Source of the DNA: Pseudomonas tumuqii
Lineage (GTDB): Bacteria > Pseudomonadota > Gammaproteobacteria > Pseudomonadales > Pseudomonadaceae
Assembly: GCF_013184545.1 (NCBI RefSeq)
Contig: NZ_JAAOJA010000001.1
Location: forward strand, 62,001 to 126,000
Length of the DNA stretch: 64,000 nucleotides
Reading direction: 5' to 3'
Within the stretch, counting starts at the first letter, position 1. Every line of letters begins with the position of its first letter. The notes beneath the pieces were generated by a model. The model did not search any database and was not told the DNA's origin. It saw only the letters and a program-made list of their open reading frames with translations. A program made the translations under genes and the position numbers. Below, piece by piece: positions 27,948-36,984 of the stretch.

Positions 27948-28519
27948 GCAAGCAATCCCAGCCCTATCACCATGGCGAGCTGAAGCCGGCGCTGCTGGCG
28001 GCGGCGGCCCAGTTGCTCGACGAAGGCGGTGCAGCACTCATCAGTCTGCGTGAGGTGGCCCGCCGCGCAGGGGTGTCGCATAACGCGCCCTATCGCCACT
28101 TTGCCGACCGCGACAGTCTGCTGGCCGCCCTGGCGGAGGACGGTTTTCGCGAGCTGGGCAGGCGGATGGACGCCGAGACCGGTGGTTTGGCCGCGCTCGG
28201 CCAGTGCTATGTGCGCTTCGCTCTGGAGCAGCCGGGGCGCTTCGGCCTGATGTTCGGTGCCGGTCTGGACAAGACGCGTTATCCGCAGCTGCAGCAGGCG
28301 GCGCTGGCGTTGTACCGGCGCCTGGCCCAGGCGGTACACGAGACGGCGCCAGCGCGCGAGGCCGAGGTGGCGACCCTGGCGGCCTGGAGCCTGGTGCACG
28401 GCCTCGCCCAGCTGCTACTGGATCGGCAGTTGAGCGAGGCCGTGCAGGGTGGCTTGAGTGCCGCCGAACTCAGTGAGCGGGTGACCCGGATGTTTGCCAA
28501 TGGCCTGCAGGGCGGCTGA
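27938..28519 (+). CDS. TetR-family transcriptional regulator
   Basis: A regulator of about 193 residues. The N-terminal TetR helix-turn-helix is clear (HGELKPALLAAAAQLLDEGGAALISLREVARRAGVSHNAPYRHFADRDSLLAALA). The C-terminal half resembles the WHG-type ligand domain. The frame is open from ATG 27929, but GTG at 27938 has AAGAGGAG at a proper 9-base distance, whereas the ATG abuts it, so GTG is preferred. It probably represses itself and the divergent DoxX-like gene through the paired palindromes. Confidence 0.85.
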   Translation: MSTCKQSQPYHHGELKPALLAAAAQLLDEGGAALISLREVARRAGVSHNAPYRHFADRDSLLAALAEDGFRELGRRMDAETGGLAALGQCYVRFALEQPGRFGLMFGAGLDKTRYPQLQQAALALYRRLAQAVHETAPAREAEVATLAAWSLVHGLAQLLLDRQLSEAVQGGLSAAELSERVTRMFANGLQGG

Positions 28520-28536
28520 GTCCATAAGACTGGGGT

Positions 28537-29130
28537 TCAGTTCGGCTGTGCGAGGGCCTCGGCGACGAAGTCGAGGCGGTCCTGGCCGAAGAACATCTCG
28601 CTGCCGACGAAGAAGGTCGGGGCGCCGAACACGCCGCGCTGCAGCGCTTCCTCGGTATTGTCCTTGAGCCGCTGCTTGACCGCCTCGTCGCTGACCCGCT
28701 GTTCGAACTCGGCGGCATCCAGGCCGGCGGCGTTGAGTACTTCTGCGACTACTTCGGCTTTACCGAGGTTCTGCTGCTGCACCCAGAGTGCTTCGAAGAC
28801 CGCCTGTACATAGGGCTGGAACTGCTCCGAGTCGAGGTAAGCGACGGCGCCACGCATCAGCTGCAGGGTATTGATCGGGAAGTGCGGGTTGAACGCCAGC
28901 GGCACGTGATAGCGTCTGGCGAAGCGGGCGAGATCCTGCAGCATGTAGCGGCCCTTGGCCGGGATGCTCACCGGCGACTGGTTGCCGCTGGCCTTGAAGA
29001 CGCCACCGAGCAGCATCGGTCGCCAGACGATCTGCGCTCCGGCCGCTGCGGCGATGTGCGGCAACTGGGTCCAGGCCAGGTAGCTGGTCGGGCTGCCGAA
29101 GTCGAAGAAGAATTCAACGGTTTTGCTCAT
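28537..29130 (-). CDS. 2-hydroxychromene-2-carboxylate isomerase family protein (DsbA fold)
   Basis: A 197-residue protein of the kappa-class GST/HCCA isomerase family. The start MSKTVEFFFDFGSPTSYLAW is diagnostic: the FDFGSPTSYLA motif carries the glutathione-contacting Ser in place of a CxxC pair. The C-terminus FGAPTFFVGSEMFFGQDRLDFV is also typical. Known members isomerise hydroxychromene carboxylates in naphthalene breakdown using glutathione, but no aromatic-degradation genes are nearby, so the substrate here is unknown. The ATG at 29130 is preferred to a GTG at 29139. Confidence 0.88.
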   Translation of the reverse strand: MSKTVEFFFDFGSPTSYLAWTQLPHIAAAAGAQIVWRPMLLGGVFKASGNQSPVSIPAKGRYMLQDLARFARRYHVPLAFNPHFPINTLQLMRGAVAYLDSEQFQPYVQAVFEALWVQQQNLGKAEVVAEVLNAAGLDAAEFEQRVSDEAVKQRLKDNTEEALQRGVFGAPTFFVGSEMFFGQDRLDFVAEALAQPN

Positions 29131-29216
29131 TGGATGCACCTCTGGGAGGTCTTGTTATTGGGCGAGCGTGCGGCGGTTAGAGCCTGTTTACGATCTCGCG
29201 AGCTAGAGCTAGGTCC

Positions 29217-29284
29217 GTAGCCCGGATGCAATCCGGGGAGCTGTCGTGACGTCATGGCGTGTTCCCGGATTGCATGTGGGCTAC
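29217..29284. repeat. REP-like inverted repeat, GTAGCCCGGATGCAATCCGG family, copy 2
   Basis: The left arm GTAGCCCGGATGCAATCCGG faces TTCCCGGATTGCATGTGGGCTAC on the right. It lies between the SDR gene and the isomerase gene, and belongs with the copies at 6132 and 30632. Confidence 0.8.
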
Positions 29285-29300
29285 GGTATTGGCCGGGGGC

Positions 29301-30029
29301 TCAGAAGGTTTCCGTCCAAGGGCGCAGATCCAGCTCGTGCACCCAGCAGTCGCGTGGCTGGCAATGGATCTGCCAGTAGGTCTCGGCGATGTGCTCGGGG
29401 TTGAGGATGCCGTCCTGCTCCTTGCGCTGGTACAGCTCGGGAAAGCTCTCGCGGATGAAGGCGGTGTCGATGGCGCCGTCGATGATCGGGTGGGCGACAT
29501 GGATGCCCTGCGGACCCAGCTCGCGGGCCATGCTCTGGGCCAGGGCGCGCAAGGCGAACTTGGCGCTGGCGAAGGCGGAAAAATTGGCTCGCCCGCGCAG
29601 GGAGGCGGTGGCGCCGGTGAAGATGATGCTGCCGCGCCCGCGTGGCAGCATGACTTTTGCCGCTTCGCGGCCGGTGAGGAAGCCGGCCAGGGCGGCCATC
29701 TCCCAGACCTTGCGATAGACCCGCTCGGTGGTCTCGGTGATGGAAAACTGCACATTGGCGCCGATATTGAACACCACCGCCTCCAGTGGGCCGACCTCGC
29801 GCTCGATGCTGGCGAACAGTTCGATCACCTCGGCTTCGATCCGGGCATCGCAGCCGAAGGCCCGCGCTGTACCGCCCTCAGCCTCGATGGCGGCGACCAG
29901 CGGCGCCAGTTTGTCCGCGTGGCGGCGGGCCACACAGGCGACATAGCCTTCGCGGGCGAAGCGCTTGGCGATGGCGCCGCCAGTGGCGTCGCCGGCACCC
30001 ATCACCAGGATTGCTTTGCGTTCAGTCAT
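29301..30029 (-). CDS. Atypical short-chain dehydrogenase/reductase (SDR_c10-like)
   Basis: A 242-residue Rossmann protein. The nucleotide motif is GAGDATGGAIAKRF instead of the classical TGxxxGxG. The active-site Ser region is IIFTGATASLRG. In place of YxxxK the sequence reads FASAK (NFSAFASAKFALRALAQSM), so the catalytic Tyr is Phe while the Lys is kept. This matches my recollection of the SDR_c10 subgroup, described as lacking the Tyr. Activity as a normal dehydrogenase is doubtful. It is divergent from an HxlR regulator with shared palindromes. Confidence 0.88.
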   Translation of the reverse strand: MTERKAILVMGAGDATGGAIAKRFAREGYVACVARRHADKLAPLVAAIEAEGGTARAFGCDARIEAEVIELFASIEREVGPLEAVVFNIGANVQFSITETTERVYRKVWEMAALAGFLTGREAAKVMLPRGRGSIIFTGATASLRGRANFSAFASAKFALRALAQSMARELGPQGIHVAHPIIDGAIDTAFIRESFPELYQRKEQDGILNPEHIAETYWQIHCQPRDCWVHELDLRPWTETF

Positions 30030-30044
30030 TGCGGCTCTCCGTTA

Positions 30045-30090
30045 GTTCTGTTTTGGAACCTTGTTCGATAGTCGGTTCCATTTTGGAACC
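30045..30090. promoter_or_regulatory. Probable HxlR operators, two copies
   Basis: GGTTCCATTTTGGAACC (30074-30090) is a near-perfect 17-bp palindrome. A second site, GTTCTGTTTTGGAAC (30045-30059), shares the TTTTGGAAC half. Both lie in the 102-bp gap between the SDR and HxlR genes, where a divergently acting regulator would bind. Confidence 0.7.
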
Positions 30091-30131
30091 TGTCAAGCTA
30101 TGGTGAGCCATCGCTGGCTGGAGACTGTGCA

Positions 30132-30635
30132 ATGCGTTGGGAAGAACTCGAGCAACAACCCTGCTCCCTGGCCCGCACCCTGTCGGTGGTCGGGGACCGT
30201 TGGACCCTGCTGGTGCTGCGCGAATGTTTTCTCGGTATCCGGCGTTTCGATGAGTTCGAAAAACGCCTGGGCGTGACCCGTCATGTGCTGGCCGAGCGTC
30301 TGAAGAAACTGGTCGAAGCCGGCGTGCTGGACAAGGTCGCCTATCAACAGCGCCCGCTACGCGAGGAGTACCGCCTGACCGACAAGGGCCGCGACCTGTA
30401 TCCCGCCGTGCTGGCCCTGGTCAACTGGGGCGACCGCCATATGAGCGGCGCCGAAGGTGCGCCGATTCGCCATCGGCACAGCCACTGTGGCCAGCCGATG
30501 CATGGCGTGCTGGTCTGCTCGGAATGTGGCGAAGCGCTACAGCCGGGCGATGTCGTGCTGGAGGAGGCGCCGGCGTTCAAGGGGCAGTTGCTGCCGGCGC
30601 ATTGGCACGCCCGGCGAGCGGAGGAAAACCCGTAG
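30132..30635 (+). CDS. HxlR-family transcriptional regulator with C-terminal Cys motif
   Basis: A 167-residue regulator. The N-terminal 100 residues form the HxlR winged helix (CSLARTLSVVGDRWTLLVLRECFLGIRRFDEFEKRLGVTRHVLAERLKKLVEAGVL), with the family's conserved N-terminal Cys. Unusually for a minimal HxlR protein, a C-terminal segment HRHSHCGQPMHGVLVCSECGEAL looks like a small zinc ribbon. It is divergent from the SDR gene and likely controls it. Its stop codon TAG lies within the left arm of a REP-like repeat. Confidence 0.85.
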   Translation: MRWEELEQQPCSLARTLSVVGDRWTLLVLRECFLGIRRFDEFEKRLGVTRHVLAERLKKLVEAGVLDKVAYQQRPLREEYRLTDKGRDLYPAVLALVNWGDRHMSGAEGAPIRHRHSHCGQPMHGVLVCSECGEALQPGDVVLEEAPAFKGQLLPAHWHARRAEENP

Positions 30636-30683
30636 CCCGTATGCAATCCGGCGATGTGCGGTCCCGGATTGCATACGGGCTAC
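30632..30683. repeat. REP-like inverted repeat with perfect 20-bp arms, copy 3
   Basis: GTAGCCCGTATGCAATCCGG (30632-30651) and its exact reverse complement (30664-30683) are separated by 12 bases. The change GG to GT in the left arm is matched by a compensating change in the right arm, which points to selection for, or copying of, the palindrome. The left arm supplies the stop codon of the HxlR gene. Confidence 0.85.
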
Positions 30684-30710
30684 GAGACGGCAAAAAGCAT
30701 CGCAGGCATG

Positions 30711-30815
30711 GGCTAGGCGCCCCCGCCGCTCCTACGAGTTCTACGTCCTGCGAGGTTTGTGCATAAACATAGGATCTACAGGCTGAACCGTAGGAGCACG
30801 CCATGCGTGCGATCG
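30711..30815. repeat. Pair of solitary REP-like units (CTCCTAC / GTAGGAG type)
   Basis: 30711-30735 (GGCTAGGCGCCCCCGCCGCTCCTAC) and 30790-30815 (GTAGGAGCACGCCATGCGTG...) are the two half-units of the TGTAGGAG REP family, facing outward here instead of inward. Related inward pairs lie at 44723-44792 and 55833-55915. No gene was seen in 30684-30872. Confidence 0.55.
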
Positions 30816-30872
30816 ATGTCCCGGCTATCGCCGTCTCGCAGGCACACCCGCAGGCTCAGGGGCGACACGAGA

Positions 30873-31580
30873 CTAGAACAGGCGCGCCAGCAGGGCGGTA
30901 ACCGCGGTTTCCACGCGCAGGATGCGTTCGCCCAGTTGCACCGGCTGCAGGCCGGCCTCTTGCAGCATCTCGACTTCGTAGGGAATCCAGCCGCCTTCCG
31001 GGCCTATGGCCAGGGTCACGGCTTGATCCACCGCCCGCGGGCAGGCCGGGTAGGCGCCGGGGTGGCCGATCAGGCCGAGGCTGCCGGCAGCCAGTGCGGG
31101 CAGACGGTCCTCGACGAAGGGCTTGAAGCGCTTCTCGATGATGATTTCCGGCAACACCGTGTCGCGGGCCTGCTCCAGGCCGAGGATCAGCTGTTCGCGC
31201 ACCGCCGCCGGCTCGAGAAAGGGCGTCTGCCAGAAGCTTTTCTCGACCCGGTAGCTGTTCAGCAGCACCACCCTGGGCACGCCCATGGCGCTGATCGTCT
31301 GCAATACGCGGCGCAGCATCTTCGGTCGCGGCAGGGCCAGCAGCAGGGTGAGCGGCAGTTTGGCCGGGGCGCTCTGGTCGAGTTCGATCGAGAGTTCGGC
31401 TTGCTCGGCATCCAGGCGCAGCAACTGGCCGGTACCCATCAAGCCATTCAGGCGGCCGACCCGCAGGCTGTCGCCGACTGCAGCGCGGTGCACCTCATGC
31501 AGGTGCTTGAGACGGCGGCCGCTGAGCCGCGCCCGATCGGCGGCAACGAAGTCGCCATCTTCCAGTAGCAGCAGGTTCAC
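30873..31580 (-). CDS. rsmE: 16S rRNA (uracil-1498-N3)-methyltransferase
   Basis: Methylates N3 of U1498 in 16S rRNA using S-adenosylmethionine. The 235-residue protein has an N-terminal PUA-like part ([34 protein letters not shown]) and a C-terminal SPOUT knot ending [44 protein letters not shown], which is the diagnostic region. The start is GTG at 31580, overlapping the tatC stop (GTGA), so it is the last gene of the tatABC transcript. Confidence 0.95.
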   Translation of the reverse strand: MNLLLLEDGDFVAADRARLSGRRLKHLHEVHRAAVGDSLRVGRLNGLMGTGQLLRLDAEQAELSIELDQSAPAKLPLTLLLALPRPKMLRRVLQTISAMGVPRVVLLNSYRVEKSFWQTPFLEPAAVREQLILGLEQARDTVLPEIIIEKRFKPFVEDRLPALAAGSLGLIGHPGAYPACPRAVDQAVTLAIGPEGGWIPYEVEMLQEAGLQPVQLGERILRVETAVTALLARLF

Positions 31581-32377
31581 GGCTGAGCGGCAGGCGGTTG
31601 GTCGTTGTGTTCTTGCTCGGCGGCTTCGGCTTCAGCCTCATGTTGGTCGCGGCGCTTGACCAGGCTGCCACACAGCAAGCCGGCCTCGAACAGCAGCCAC
31701 ATGGGCACTGCCAGCAGGGTCTGCGAGAACACATCCGGCGGCGTCAGCACCATGCCGACGACAAAGCAGCCGACGATCACATAGGGCCGACCTTTGCGCA
31801 GGGCGGCCACGTCGACGACGCCGACCCAGATCAGCAGGAAGGTCGCCACCGGGATCTCGAAGGCCACGCCGAAGGCGAAGAACAGGGTGAGGACGAAGTC
31901 CAGGTACTGGCCGATGTCGGTCATCATCGCCACGCCTTCCGGGGTCACGCTGGCGAAGAAGCCGAACATGATCGGAAATACCACGAAGTAGGCGAAGGCC
32001 ATGCCGCCGTAAAACAGCAGGATGCTGGAGATCAGCAAGGGGACGGCGATACGCTTTTCGTGCTTGTACAGGCCCGGCGCGATAAAGCCCCAGAGCTGAT
32101 GCAGGATGATCGGCATCGACAGAAACAGGGCGACCATCATGGTCAGCTTGAACGGCGTCAGGAAGGGCGAGGCAACGCCCGTGGCAATCATGGTCGCGCC
32201 TTCCGGCAGGTAAGCCCGCAGAGGTGCGGCGACCAGCGAGTAGATATCCTGAGAGAAGTAGAACAGCCCGGCAAACAGCAGCAGCACGGCGCCCACAATG
32301 CGCAGCAGGCGTGTGCGCAGTTCAGTCAGGTGCGATACCAGGGGCATTTCCTGGTCGCTGTCCGTTAGTCGGCTCAT
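31577..32377 (-). CDS. tatC: Sec-independent protein translocase TatC
   Basis: The multi-spanning core of the twin-arginine translocon; binds signal peptides together with TatB. The 266-residue protein has six hydrophobic helices and family blocks [29 protein letters not shown] (conserved Glu) and [34 protein letters not shown]. The C-terminal tail after GSLVKRRD is long, charged and Glu/Gln-rich. It overlaps tatB by 4 bp upstream and rsmE by 4 bp downstream. Confidence 0.97.
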   Translation of the reverse strand: MSRLTDSDQEMPLVSHLTELRTRLLRIVGAVLLLFAGLFYFSQDIYSLVAAPLRAYLPEGATMIATGVASPFLTPFKLTMMVALFLSMPIILHQLWGFIAPGLYKHEKRIAVPLLISSILLFYGGMAFAYFVVFPIMFGFFASVTPEGVAMMTDIGQYLDFVLTLFFAFGVAFEIPVATFLLIWVGVVDVAALRKGRPYVIVGCFVVGMVLTPPDVFSQTLLAVPMWLLFEAGLLCGSLVKRRDQHEAEAEAAEQEHNDQPPAAQP

Positions 32378-32727
32378 GGTTGTGGGGTTTTATCCTGGCT
32401 GGCGGCTGCAGGCGCGCTGGGCGTCGCCTCTGCGTTGCTGCTGGTCGCTGCGGTTGTGTTCGGCGTTGCCGAGGGTGCGAGGAGATCTTGCTTCATCGCC
32501 TTCATTTCCCGCTCAAGCTCGAGAATCTGCTCGTTATGCAGTTGCCGGCGGATTTCGTCGGCACCGATTTCGCGCTCGACTTCGGCCTTGATCGCGCTGA
32601 AGCTGCGTTTGATCCGGCCGATCCACAGGCCGGCCGTGCGCACGGCACCGGGCAAGCGCTCGGGGCCCAGCACCACCAGGGCAACCACGCCAACCAGTAG
32701 CAGTTCGGTAAAGCCTATGTCGAACAT
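32374..32727 (-). CDS. tatB: Sec-independent protein translocase TatB
   Basis: A 117-residue single-span protein. The N-terminus [21 protein letters not shown], with Glu in the membrane helix, the hinge PERLP and the following amphipathic helix ([25 protein letters not shown]), is typical of TatB. The C-terminal third is a low-complexity tail rich in Ala, Thr, Ser and Pro. It lies 3 bp after tatA and overlaps tatC. Confidence 0.95.
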   Translation of the reverse strand: MFDIGFTELLLVGVVALVVLGPERLPGAVRTAGLWIGRIKRSFSAIKAEVEREIGADEIRRQLHNEQILELEREMKAMKQDLLAPSATPNTTAATSSNAEATPSAPAAASQDKTPQP

Positions 32728-32730
32728 GGC

Positions 32731-32964
32731 TCAGTCTTTCTTCGTCGGTTCTTCAACCTTGCGCGCCTGGGCATCGATGGTCTGGCCCTTGGGCTCTTCG
32801 ACCGCCGGCTTGTCGCCGTCTTCGTTACCCATCGATTTCTTGAAGCCCTTGATCGCGTCGCCGAGGTCGGAACCCAGGCTTTTCAGGCGCTTGGTGCCGA
32901 ACAGCATGACCACGATCAACAGGATGATCACCAGTTGCCAAATGCTAATGCCACCGAAACCCAT
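32731..32964 (-). CDS. tatA: Sec-independent protein translocase TatA
   Basis: A 77-residue pore-forming subunit of the Tat system: an N-terminal helix ([18 protein letters not shown]), the hinge [12 protein letters not shown] with the conserved FG-TKRL motif, an amphipathic helix [10 protein letters not shown], and a charged tail. It is the first tat gene of the hisI-hisE-tatABC-rsmE run, 41 bp after hisE, so a shared transcript is likely. Confidence 0.96.
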   Translation of the reverse strand: MGFGGISIWQLVIILLIVVMLFGTKRLKSLGSDLGDAIKGFKKSMGNEDGDKPAVEEPKGQTIDAQARKVEEPTKKD

Positions 32965-33005
32965 GATGTGTACTCCTCAGTAGCTGGTTGTTGATAAATA
33001 GTTGT

Positions 33006-33338
33006 TCAGGATTGCGGGCGGGCGGCTTTTTCCGCGTGCCCGGACAGGCCGAAGCGGCGATCCAGTTCGTCCAGCACTGCTTGCGGATGCTGGCCGAGGG
33101 CGGCAAGCATGATCAGGCTGTGGAACCACAGGTCGGCGGTTTCATAGATCAGGTCGCTGCAGTCGCCGCTGACGGCAGCGTCCTTGGCGGCGAGAATGGT
33201 TTCCACCGATTCTTCGCCAACTTTTTCCAGAATCTTGTTCAGACCCTTGTGGTACAGGCTGGCGACGTAGGAGCTGTCGGGCGCGGCACCTTTGCGCGCC
33301 TCCAGGACTTCGGCCAGGCGGCTCAGGGTGTCAGTCAT
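33006..33338 (-). CDS. hisE: Phosphoribosyl-ATP diphosphatase
   Basis: Second step of histidine synthesis: hydrolyses phosphoribosyl-ATP to phosphoribosyl-AMP. The 110-residue, all-alpha protein has the MazG-like signature [19 protein letters not shown] and [13 protein letters not shown]. The ATG at 33338 is chosen over an upstream in-frame start because it gives the family N-terminus [12 protein letters not shown] and an 8-bp overlap with hisI. Here hisI and hisE are separate genes, as in other Pseudomonas, not a fused hisIE. Confidence 0.96.
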   Translation of the reverse strand: MTDTLSRLAEVLEARKGAAPDSSYVASLYHKGLNKILEKVGEESVETILAAKDAAVSGDCSDLIYETADLWFHSLIMLAALGQHPQAVLDELDRRFGLSGHAEKAARPQS

Positions 33339-33732
33339 GGCTGTGTCCTTTGGCGTAGATGGCATGCGGGTCCTTGAGCACGGCATCGACGGTTTTCCAG
33401 GCGCCGTTGTCGAACACCCGATAGAAGCAGCTTTCCCGGCCGGTGTGACAGGCGATGCCGCCCAATTGCTCGACCTTGAGGATGATCACGTCGGCGTCGC
33501 AGTCGAGGCGCAGTTCATGCAGTTTCTGCACGTGGCCGGATTCTTCGCCCTTGCGCCACAGCTTGCCGCGCGAGCGTGACCAGTAGATGGCGCGCTGTTC
33601 GGCGGCGGTCAGGGCCAGGGCTTCGCGGTTCATCCAGGCCATCATCAGCACGCGGCCGGTTTGGTGATCCTGGGCAATCGCCGGCACCAGGCCGTCGCTG
33701 TTCCAGTTGATTTCGTCGAGCCAGTCGGTCAT
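33331..33732 (-). CDS. hisI: Phosphoribosyl-AMP cyclohydrolase
   Basis: Third step of histidine synthesis: opens the adenine ring of phosphoribosyl-AMP. The 133-residue protein carries the zinc and magnesium ligands of the family in [31 protein letters not shown], plus [18 protein letters not shown]. hisE overlaps its end by 8 bp. Confidence 0.97.
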   Translation of the reverse strand: MTDWLDEINWNSDGLVPAIAQDHQTGRVLMMAWMNREALALTAAEQRAIYWSRSRGKLWRKGEESGHVQKLHELRLDCDADVIILKVEQLGGIACHTGRESCFYRVFDNGAWKTVDAVLKDPHAIYAKGHSHD

Positions 33733-33798
33733 CGCTGCTTCCGCCCGTCACGGGCCTGTGGGATAGGGTTCTAGTGTGCCAGCGCGGCTGCGGTGTGG

Positions 33799-35391
33799 CT
33801 ATCGGCGCAGCACCAGATAAAGACCGCCGGCGAGCATGGCCCAACTGGGCCAGACCAGCAGACTGAGGGTCAGCCCTTGGCTGGCCGCGCCGCCGATCAG
33901 CAGCGCGCCGAGCAGGCGCACGGGCCACTGATGCGGCTTGGCGGACGCGCCGTTGCTCGCCGCGGGCGGCTGCTGGTTGAGGCGTTCCAGGGTGTCGCGG
34001 GCCATCTGCGACAGGTGCGGCACCTGTTCGGCCTGCTGCTGCAGATTGCGCAGCAGGTGCAGCGGGCTGACCCGTTCACGCATCCAGCGCTCGAGGAAGG
34101 GCTGGGCGGTCGTCCACAGGTCCAGCTCCGGGTAGAGCTGGCGGCCCAGGCCTTCGATGTTGAGCAGGGTTTTCTGCAACAGCACCAGCTGCGGCTGCAC
34201 TTCCATGTTGAAGCGGCGGGCGGTCTGGAACAGGCGCAGGAGCAATTGGCCGAAGGAAATATCCTTCAGCGGTCGCTCGAAGATCGGCTCGCAGACGGTG
34301 CGGATGGCCGCCTCGAAATCATTGACCTTGGTGTCGGCCGGCACCCAGCCGGAGTCGATGTGCAGTTGTGCCACGCGGCGGTAATCGCGCTTGAAGAAGG
34401 CCAGCAGGTTGCGCGCCAGGTAGTCCTGGTCTTCCGCGGTGAGGCTGCCGATGATGCCGCAGTCGATTGCAATGTACTGCGGGTTCCAGGGCGTGCGGGT
34501 GCTGACGAAGATGTTGCCGGGGTGCATGTCGGCGTGGAAGAAGCTGTCGCGGAACACCTGGGTGAAGAAGATCTCCACGCCGCGCTCGGCCAGCAGCTTC
34601 ATGTCGGTGCGCTGGTCGGCGAGGGTGGCCAGGTCGGTGACCTGGATGCCGTAGATGCGCTCCATCACCAGCACTTTCGGTCGGCACAGCTCCCAGTACA
34701 CCTGGGGCACATAGAGCAGTGGCGAACCGTCGAAGTTGCGCCGCAACTGGCTGGCGTTGGCCGCCTCGCGCAGCAGGTCGAGTTCGTCGTAGATGGTTTT
34801 CTCGTAGTCGCCGACCACTTCCACCGGGCGCAGACGGCGCGCATCGGCGGAGGCCTTCTCGGCCAGTTTGGCGAGCAGGAACAGCCAGGCCAGGTCCTGG
34901 CGGATCACCGGTTCGAGGCCGGGGCGGATCACCTTGACCACCACTTCCTCACCGCTTTTCAGTTGCGCGCCATGCACCTGGGCCACCGAGGCGGAGGCCA
35001 GCGGCTGGGCGTCGAAGCGGGCGAACAGGTCGCCGACCTTGGCGCCGAGTTGGGCTTCGATCAGCGCTCGCGAGTGCTCCGGGTCGAACGGCGGCACCTG
35101 ATCCTGCAGCTTGGCCAGTTCATCGGCGATATCCATCGGCAACAGGTCGCGGCGGGTGGAGAGCAGTTGACCGAATTTGATGAAGATCGGCCCCAGTTCT
35201 TCCAGGGCCAGGCGCAGGCGGGCGCCGCGCGACAAGTGCAGGGCCTTGCGCGGCAGCCAGCGCCACGGCAGGGCATAGCGCAGCGCGCGCAGCCAGAGCG
35301 GCAGGGGTTGGGCGAACAGCAGGTCATCCAGTTGGTAGCGGATGACCACGCGTTGAATACGCAGCAGACGACGAACGGCGAGCAGCTTCAT
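33799..35391 (-). CDS. ubiB: Ubiquinone biosynthesis kinase-like protein UbiB
   Basis: An atypical kinase/ATPase of the ABC1/ADCK family needed for ubiquinone synthesis. In the 530-residue protein the KxGQ motif is in [17 protein letters not shown], the Ala-rich loop in [15 protein letters not shown], the catalytic-loop-like [10 protein letters not shown] and the DFG-like IDCGIIG follow, and two hydrophobic helices at the C-terminus anchor it in the membrane. It overlaps ubiJ by 4 bp; ubiE-ubiJ-ubiB is a standard operon. Confidence 0.97.
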   Translation of the reverse strand: MKLLAVRRLLRIQRVVIRYQLDDLLFAQPLPLWLRALRYALPWRWLPRKALHLSRGARLRLALEELGPIFIKFGQLLSTRRDLLPMDIADELAKLQDQVPPFDPEHSRALIEAQLGAKVGDLFARFDAQPLASASVAQVHGAQLKSGEEVVVKVIRPGLEPVIRQDLAWLFLLAKLAEKASADARRLRPVEVVGDYEKTIYDELDLLREAANASQLRRNFDGSPLLYVPQVYWELCRPKVLVMERIYGIQVTDLATLADQRTDMKLLAERGVEIFFTQVFRDSFFHADMHPGNIFVSTRTPWNPQYIAIDCGIIGSLTAEDQDYLARNLLAFFKRDYRRVAQLHIDSGWVPADTKVNDFEAAIRTVCEPIFERPLKDISFGQLLLRLFQTARRFNMEVQPQLVLLQKTLLNIEGLGRQLYPELDLWTTAQPFLERWMRERVSPLHLLRNLQQQAEQVPHLSQMARDTLERLNQQPPAASNGASAKPHQWPVRLLGALLIGGAASQGLTLSLLVWPSWAMLAGGLYLVLRR

Positions 35392-36005
35392 GCGGTGGGC
35401 TTATGCGGTTGGATGATGCGCTCGATGCGGGCATCGAGACGGTCGAGGTCGAGCTTGAGGCGATCCAGTTCGGCGAAGCGGGCATCGGCTTCGCGTTGGC
35501 CGACCAGGCTACGCGATTCTTCACTGAGGTAATCGGCCAGATTCAGGCGCAGGCTGTCGAGGGTCTGGCCGGTCCAGTTGGCCCGGCTGCGGATATGGCT
35601 GCCGAGTAGCTGGCTGCCGAGCGGGCCGAGCCAGCGTGACAGTTCGTACTCCCAGTCCAGTTCCAGGTCCTGGAGGATACCGGCCAGTTCCAGGAGCACG
35701 GCGCTGTCGCCGTCCAGTTCGACTTGCGGGCTGTGCAGCACCGCCGTCTTGTCCTTGCCGGTGGCCAGGCGCAACAGGCTCGCCGCGGGCGCACGCAGGC
35801 GGCAATCGACCGCGCCGGCCCATTGCCCGGCCAGTTGCAGGCCTTCGCCACTGGGCAGGATGAACAGCCGCAGGGCCGGCGCCGTGCAGTCCAGCGCGAT
35901 CACCCGGCCGCTCAAGCATGCCAGACGTGGCCGCGCCGTGCTGTCCAGGGCCAGTACCCGGTTGAGGCCGAGCTCGACGCCGGCCAGCAGGGCGGTGCTG
36001 AGCAT
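35388..36005 (-). CDS. ubiJ: Ubiquinone biosynthesis accessory factor UbiJ
   Basis: A 205-residue SCP2-domain protein that in E. coli joins UbiK and the Ubi hydroxylase complex and binds lipid. The start [23 protein letters not shown] is typical. The SCP2 part continues to about residue 100, and the C-terminus is a coiled coil ([28 protein letters not shown]). Its ATG overlaps the ubiE stop by one base and its end overlaps ubiB by 4 bp. The frame is open far upstream inside ubiE, but there it is only a shadow. Confidence 0.92.
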   Translation of the reverse strand: MLSTALLAGVELGLNRVLALDSTARPRLACLSGRVIALDCTAPALRLFILPSGEGLQLAGQWAGAVDCRLRAPAASLLRLATGKDKTAVLHSPQVELDGDSAVLLELAGILQDLELDWEYELSRWLGPLGSQLLGSHIRSRANWTGQTLDSLRLNLADYLSEESRSLVGQREADARFAELDRLKLDLDRLDARIERIIQPHKPTA

Positions 36006-36775
36006 CAGGGCTTGATGCCACGGTGCAGGGCGACGATGCCGCCGGTCATGTTGTGGTAGGTGACGCGCTCGAAGCCGGCCTCGACCATCATGGCCTTGAG
36101 GGTGTCCTGGTCCGGGTGCATGCGGATCGATTCGGCCAGGTAGCGGTAGCTCTCGGCATCGTTGGTGATCAGCTTGCCCATCAGGGGCATGAAGTTGAAC
36201 GAGTAGGTGTCGTAGATCTTCGACAGCAGGCTGCTCGACGGCTTGGAGAACTCCAGCACCAGCAGGCGGCCGCCGGGTTTGAGCACGCGCAGCATGGAGC
36301 GGATGGCGTCCTCTTTGTGGGTGACGTTGCGCAGGCCGAAGGCGATGGTCACGCAATCGAAATGATTGTCCGGGAACGGCAACTTCTCGGCGTCGGCCTG
36401 GACGAACCGCACGTTGCCGGCCACGCCACGGTCGAGCAGGCGGTCGCGACCGACCTTGAGCATCGATTCGTTGATGTCGGCCAGCACCACTTCGCCGCTG
36501 GGCCCGACCAGGCTGGCGAACTTGCGCGCGAGGTCGCCGGTACCTCCGGCAATATCCAGCACCCGGTTACCCGGACGTACGCCGGACAACTCGATGGTGA
36601 AGCGCTTCCACAGGCGATGCATGCCGCCCGAGAGCAGGTCGTTCATCAGGTCGTATTTGGCCGCCACCGAATGAAACACTTCGGCGACTTTCTGCGCCTT
36701 CTGGCTTTCCGGTACATCCTGAAAACCAAAGTGCGTGGTGGGTTCGCTGTCGCTGTGCTTGCGCGGGTCGTTCAT
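36005..36775 (-). CDS. ubiE: Ubiquinone/menaquinone C-methyltransferase UbiE
   Basis: SAM-dependent methyltransferase acting on the benzoquinol ring of ubiquinone precursors. The 256-residue protein has the UbiE signatures [19 protein letters not shown] and [17 protein letters not shown] (SAM motif I), and later [36 protein letters not shown]. The ATG at 36775 gives the family N-terminus; the open frame extends upstream to 36865 without support. First gene of ubiE-ubiJ-ubiB. Confidence 0.97.
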   Translation of the reverse strand: MNDPRKHSDSEPTTHFGFQDVPESQKAQKVAEVFHSVAAKYDLMNDLLSGGMHRLWKRFTIELSGVRPGNRVLDIAGGTGDLARKFASLVGPSGEVVLADINESMLKVGRDRLLDRGVAGNVRFVQADAEKLPFPDNHFDCVTIAFGLRNVTHKEDAIRSMLRVLKPGGRLLVLEFSKPSSSLLSKIYDTYSFNFMPLMGKLITNDAESYRYLAESIRMHPDQDTLKAMMVEAGFERVTYHNMTGGIVALHRGIKP

Positions 36776-36835
36776 CTCGCCCTTACCTGAATAGAGAGGC
36801 TGAATCAAAGTGGCGGCCATTCTAAACCGAAAAGG

Positions 36836-36944
36836 CCGCGCTGAGCTGCAAGGGTCAAGCTGCAAAGTATCGCCAAAGCGAAATGCCTGGCTTCTCTTGC
36901 TGCGTGCAGCTTGCAGTGTGCAGCTAGCGGCTGCAGCTTATTGC
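36836..36944. repeat. AGCTGCAAG/CTTGCAGCT-rich intergenic repeat
   Basis: The stretch upstream of ubiE repeats AGCTGCAA and its complement (GAGCTGCAAGGGTCAAGCTGCAAAG, later GTGCAGCTTGCAGTGTGCAGCTAGCGGCTGCAGC). A shorter similar run is at 49398-49436. It may form hairpins. It separates the divergent ubiE and PHA-related genes. Confidence 0.5.
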
Positions 36945-36984
36945 TATAGTCGCGCGACTTAAGGTCGCAGCCAGGAGAAATGCG

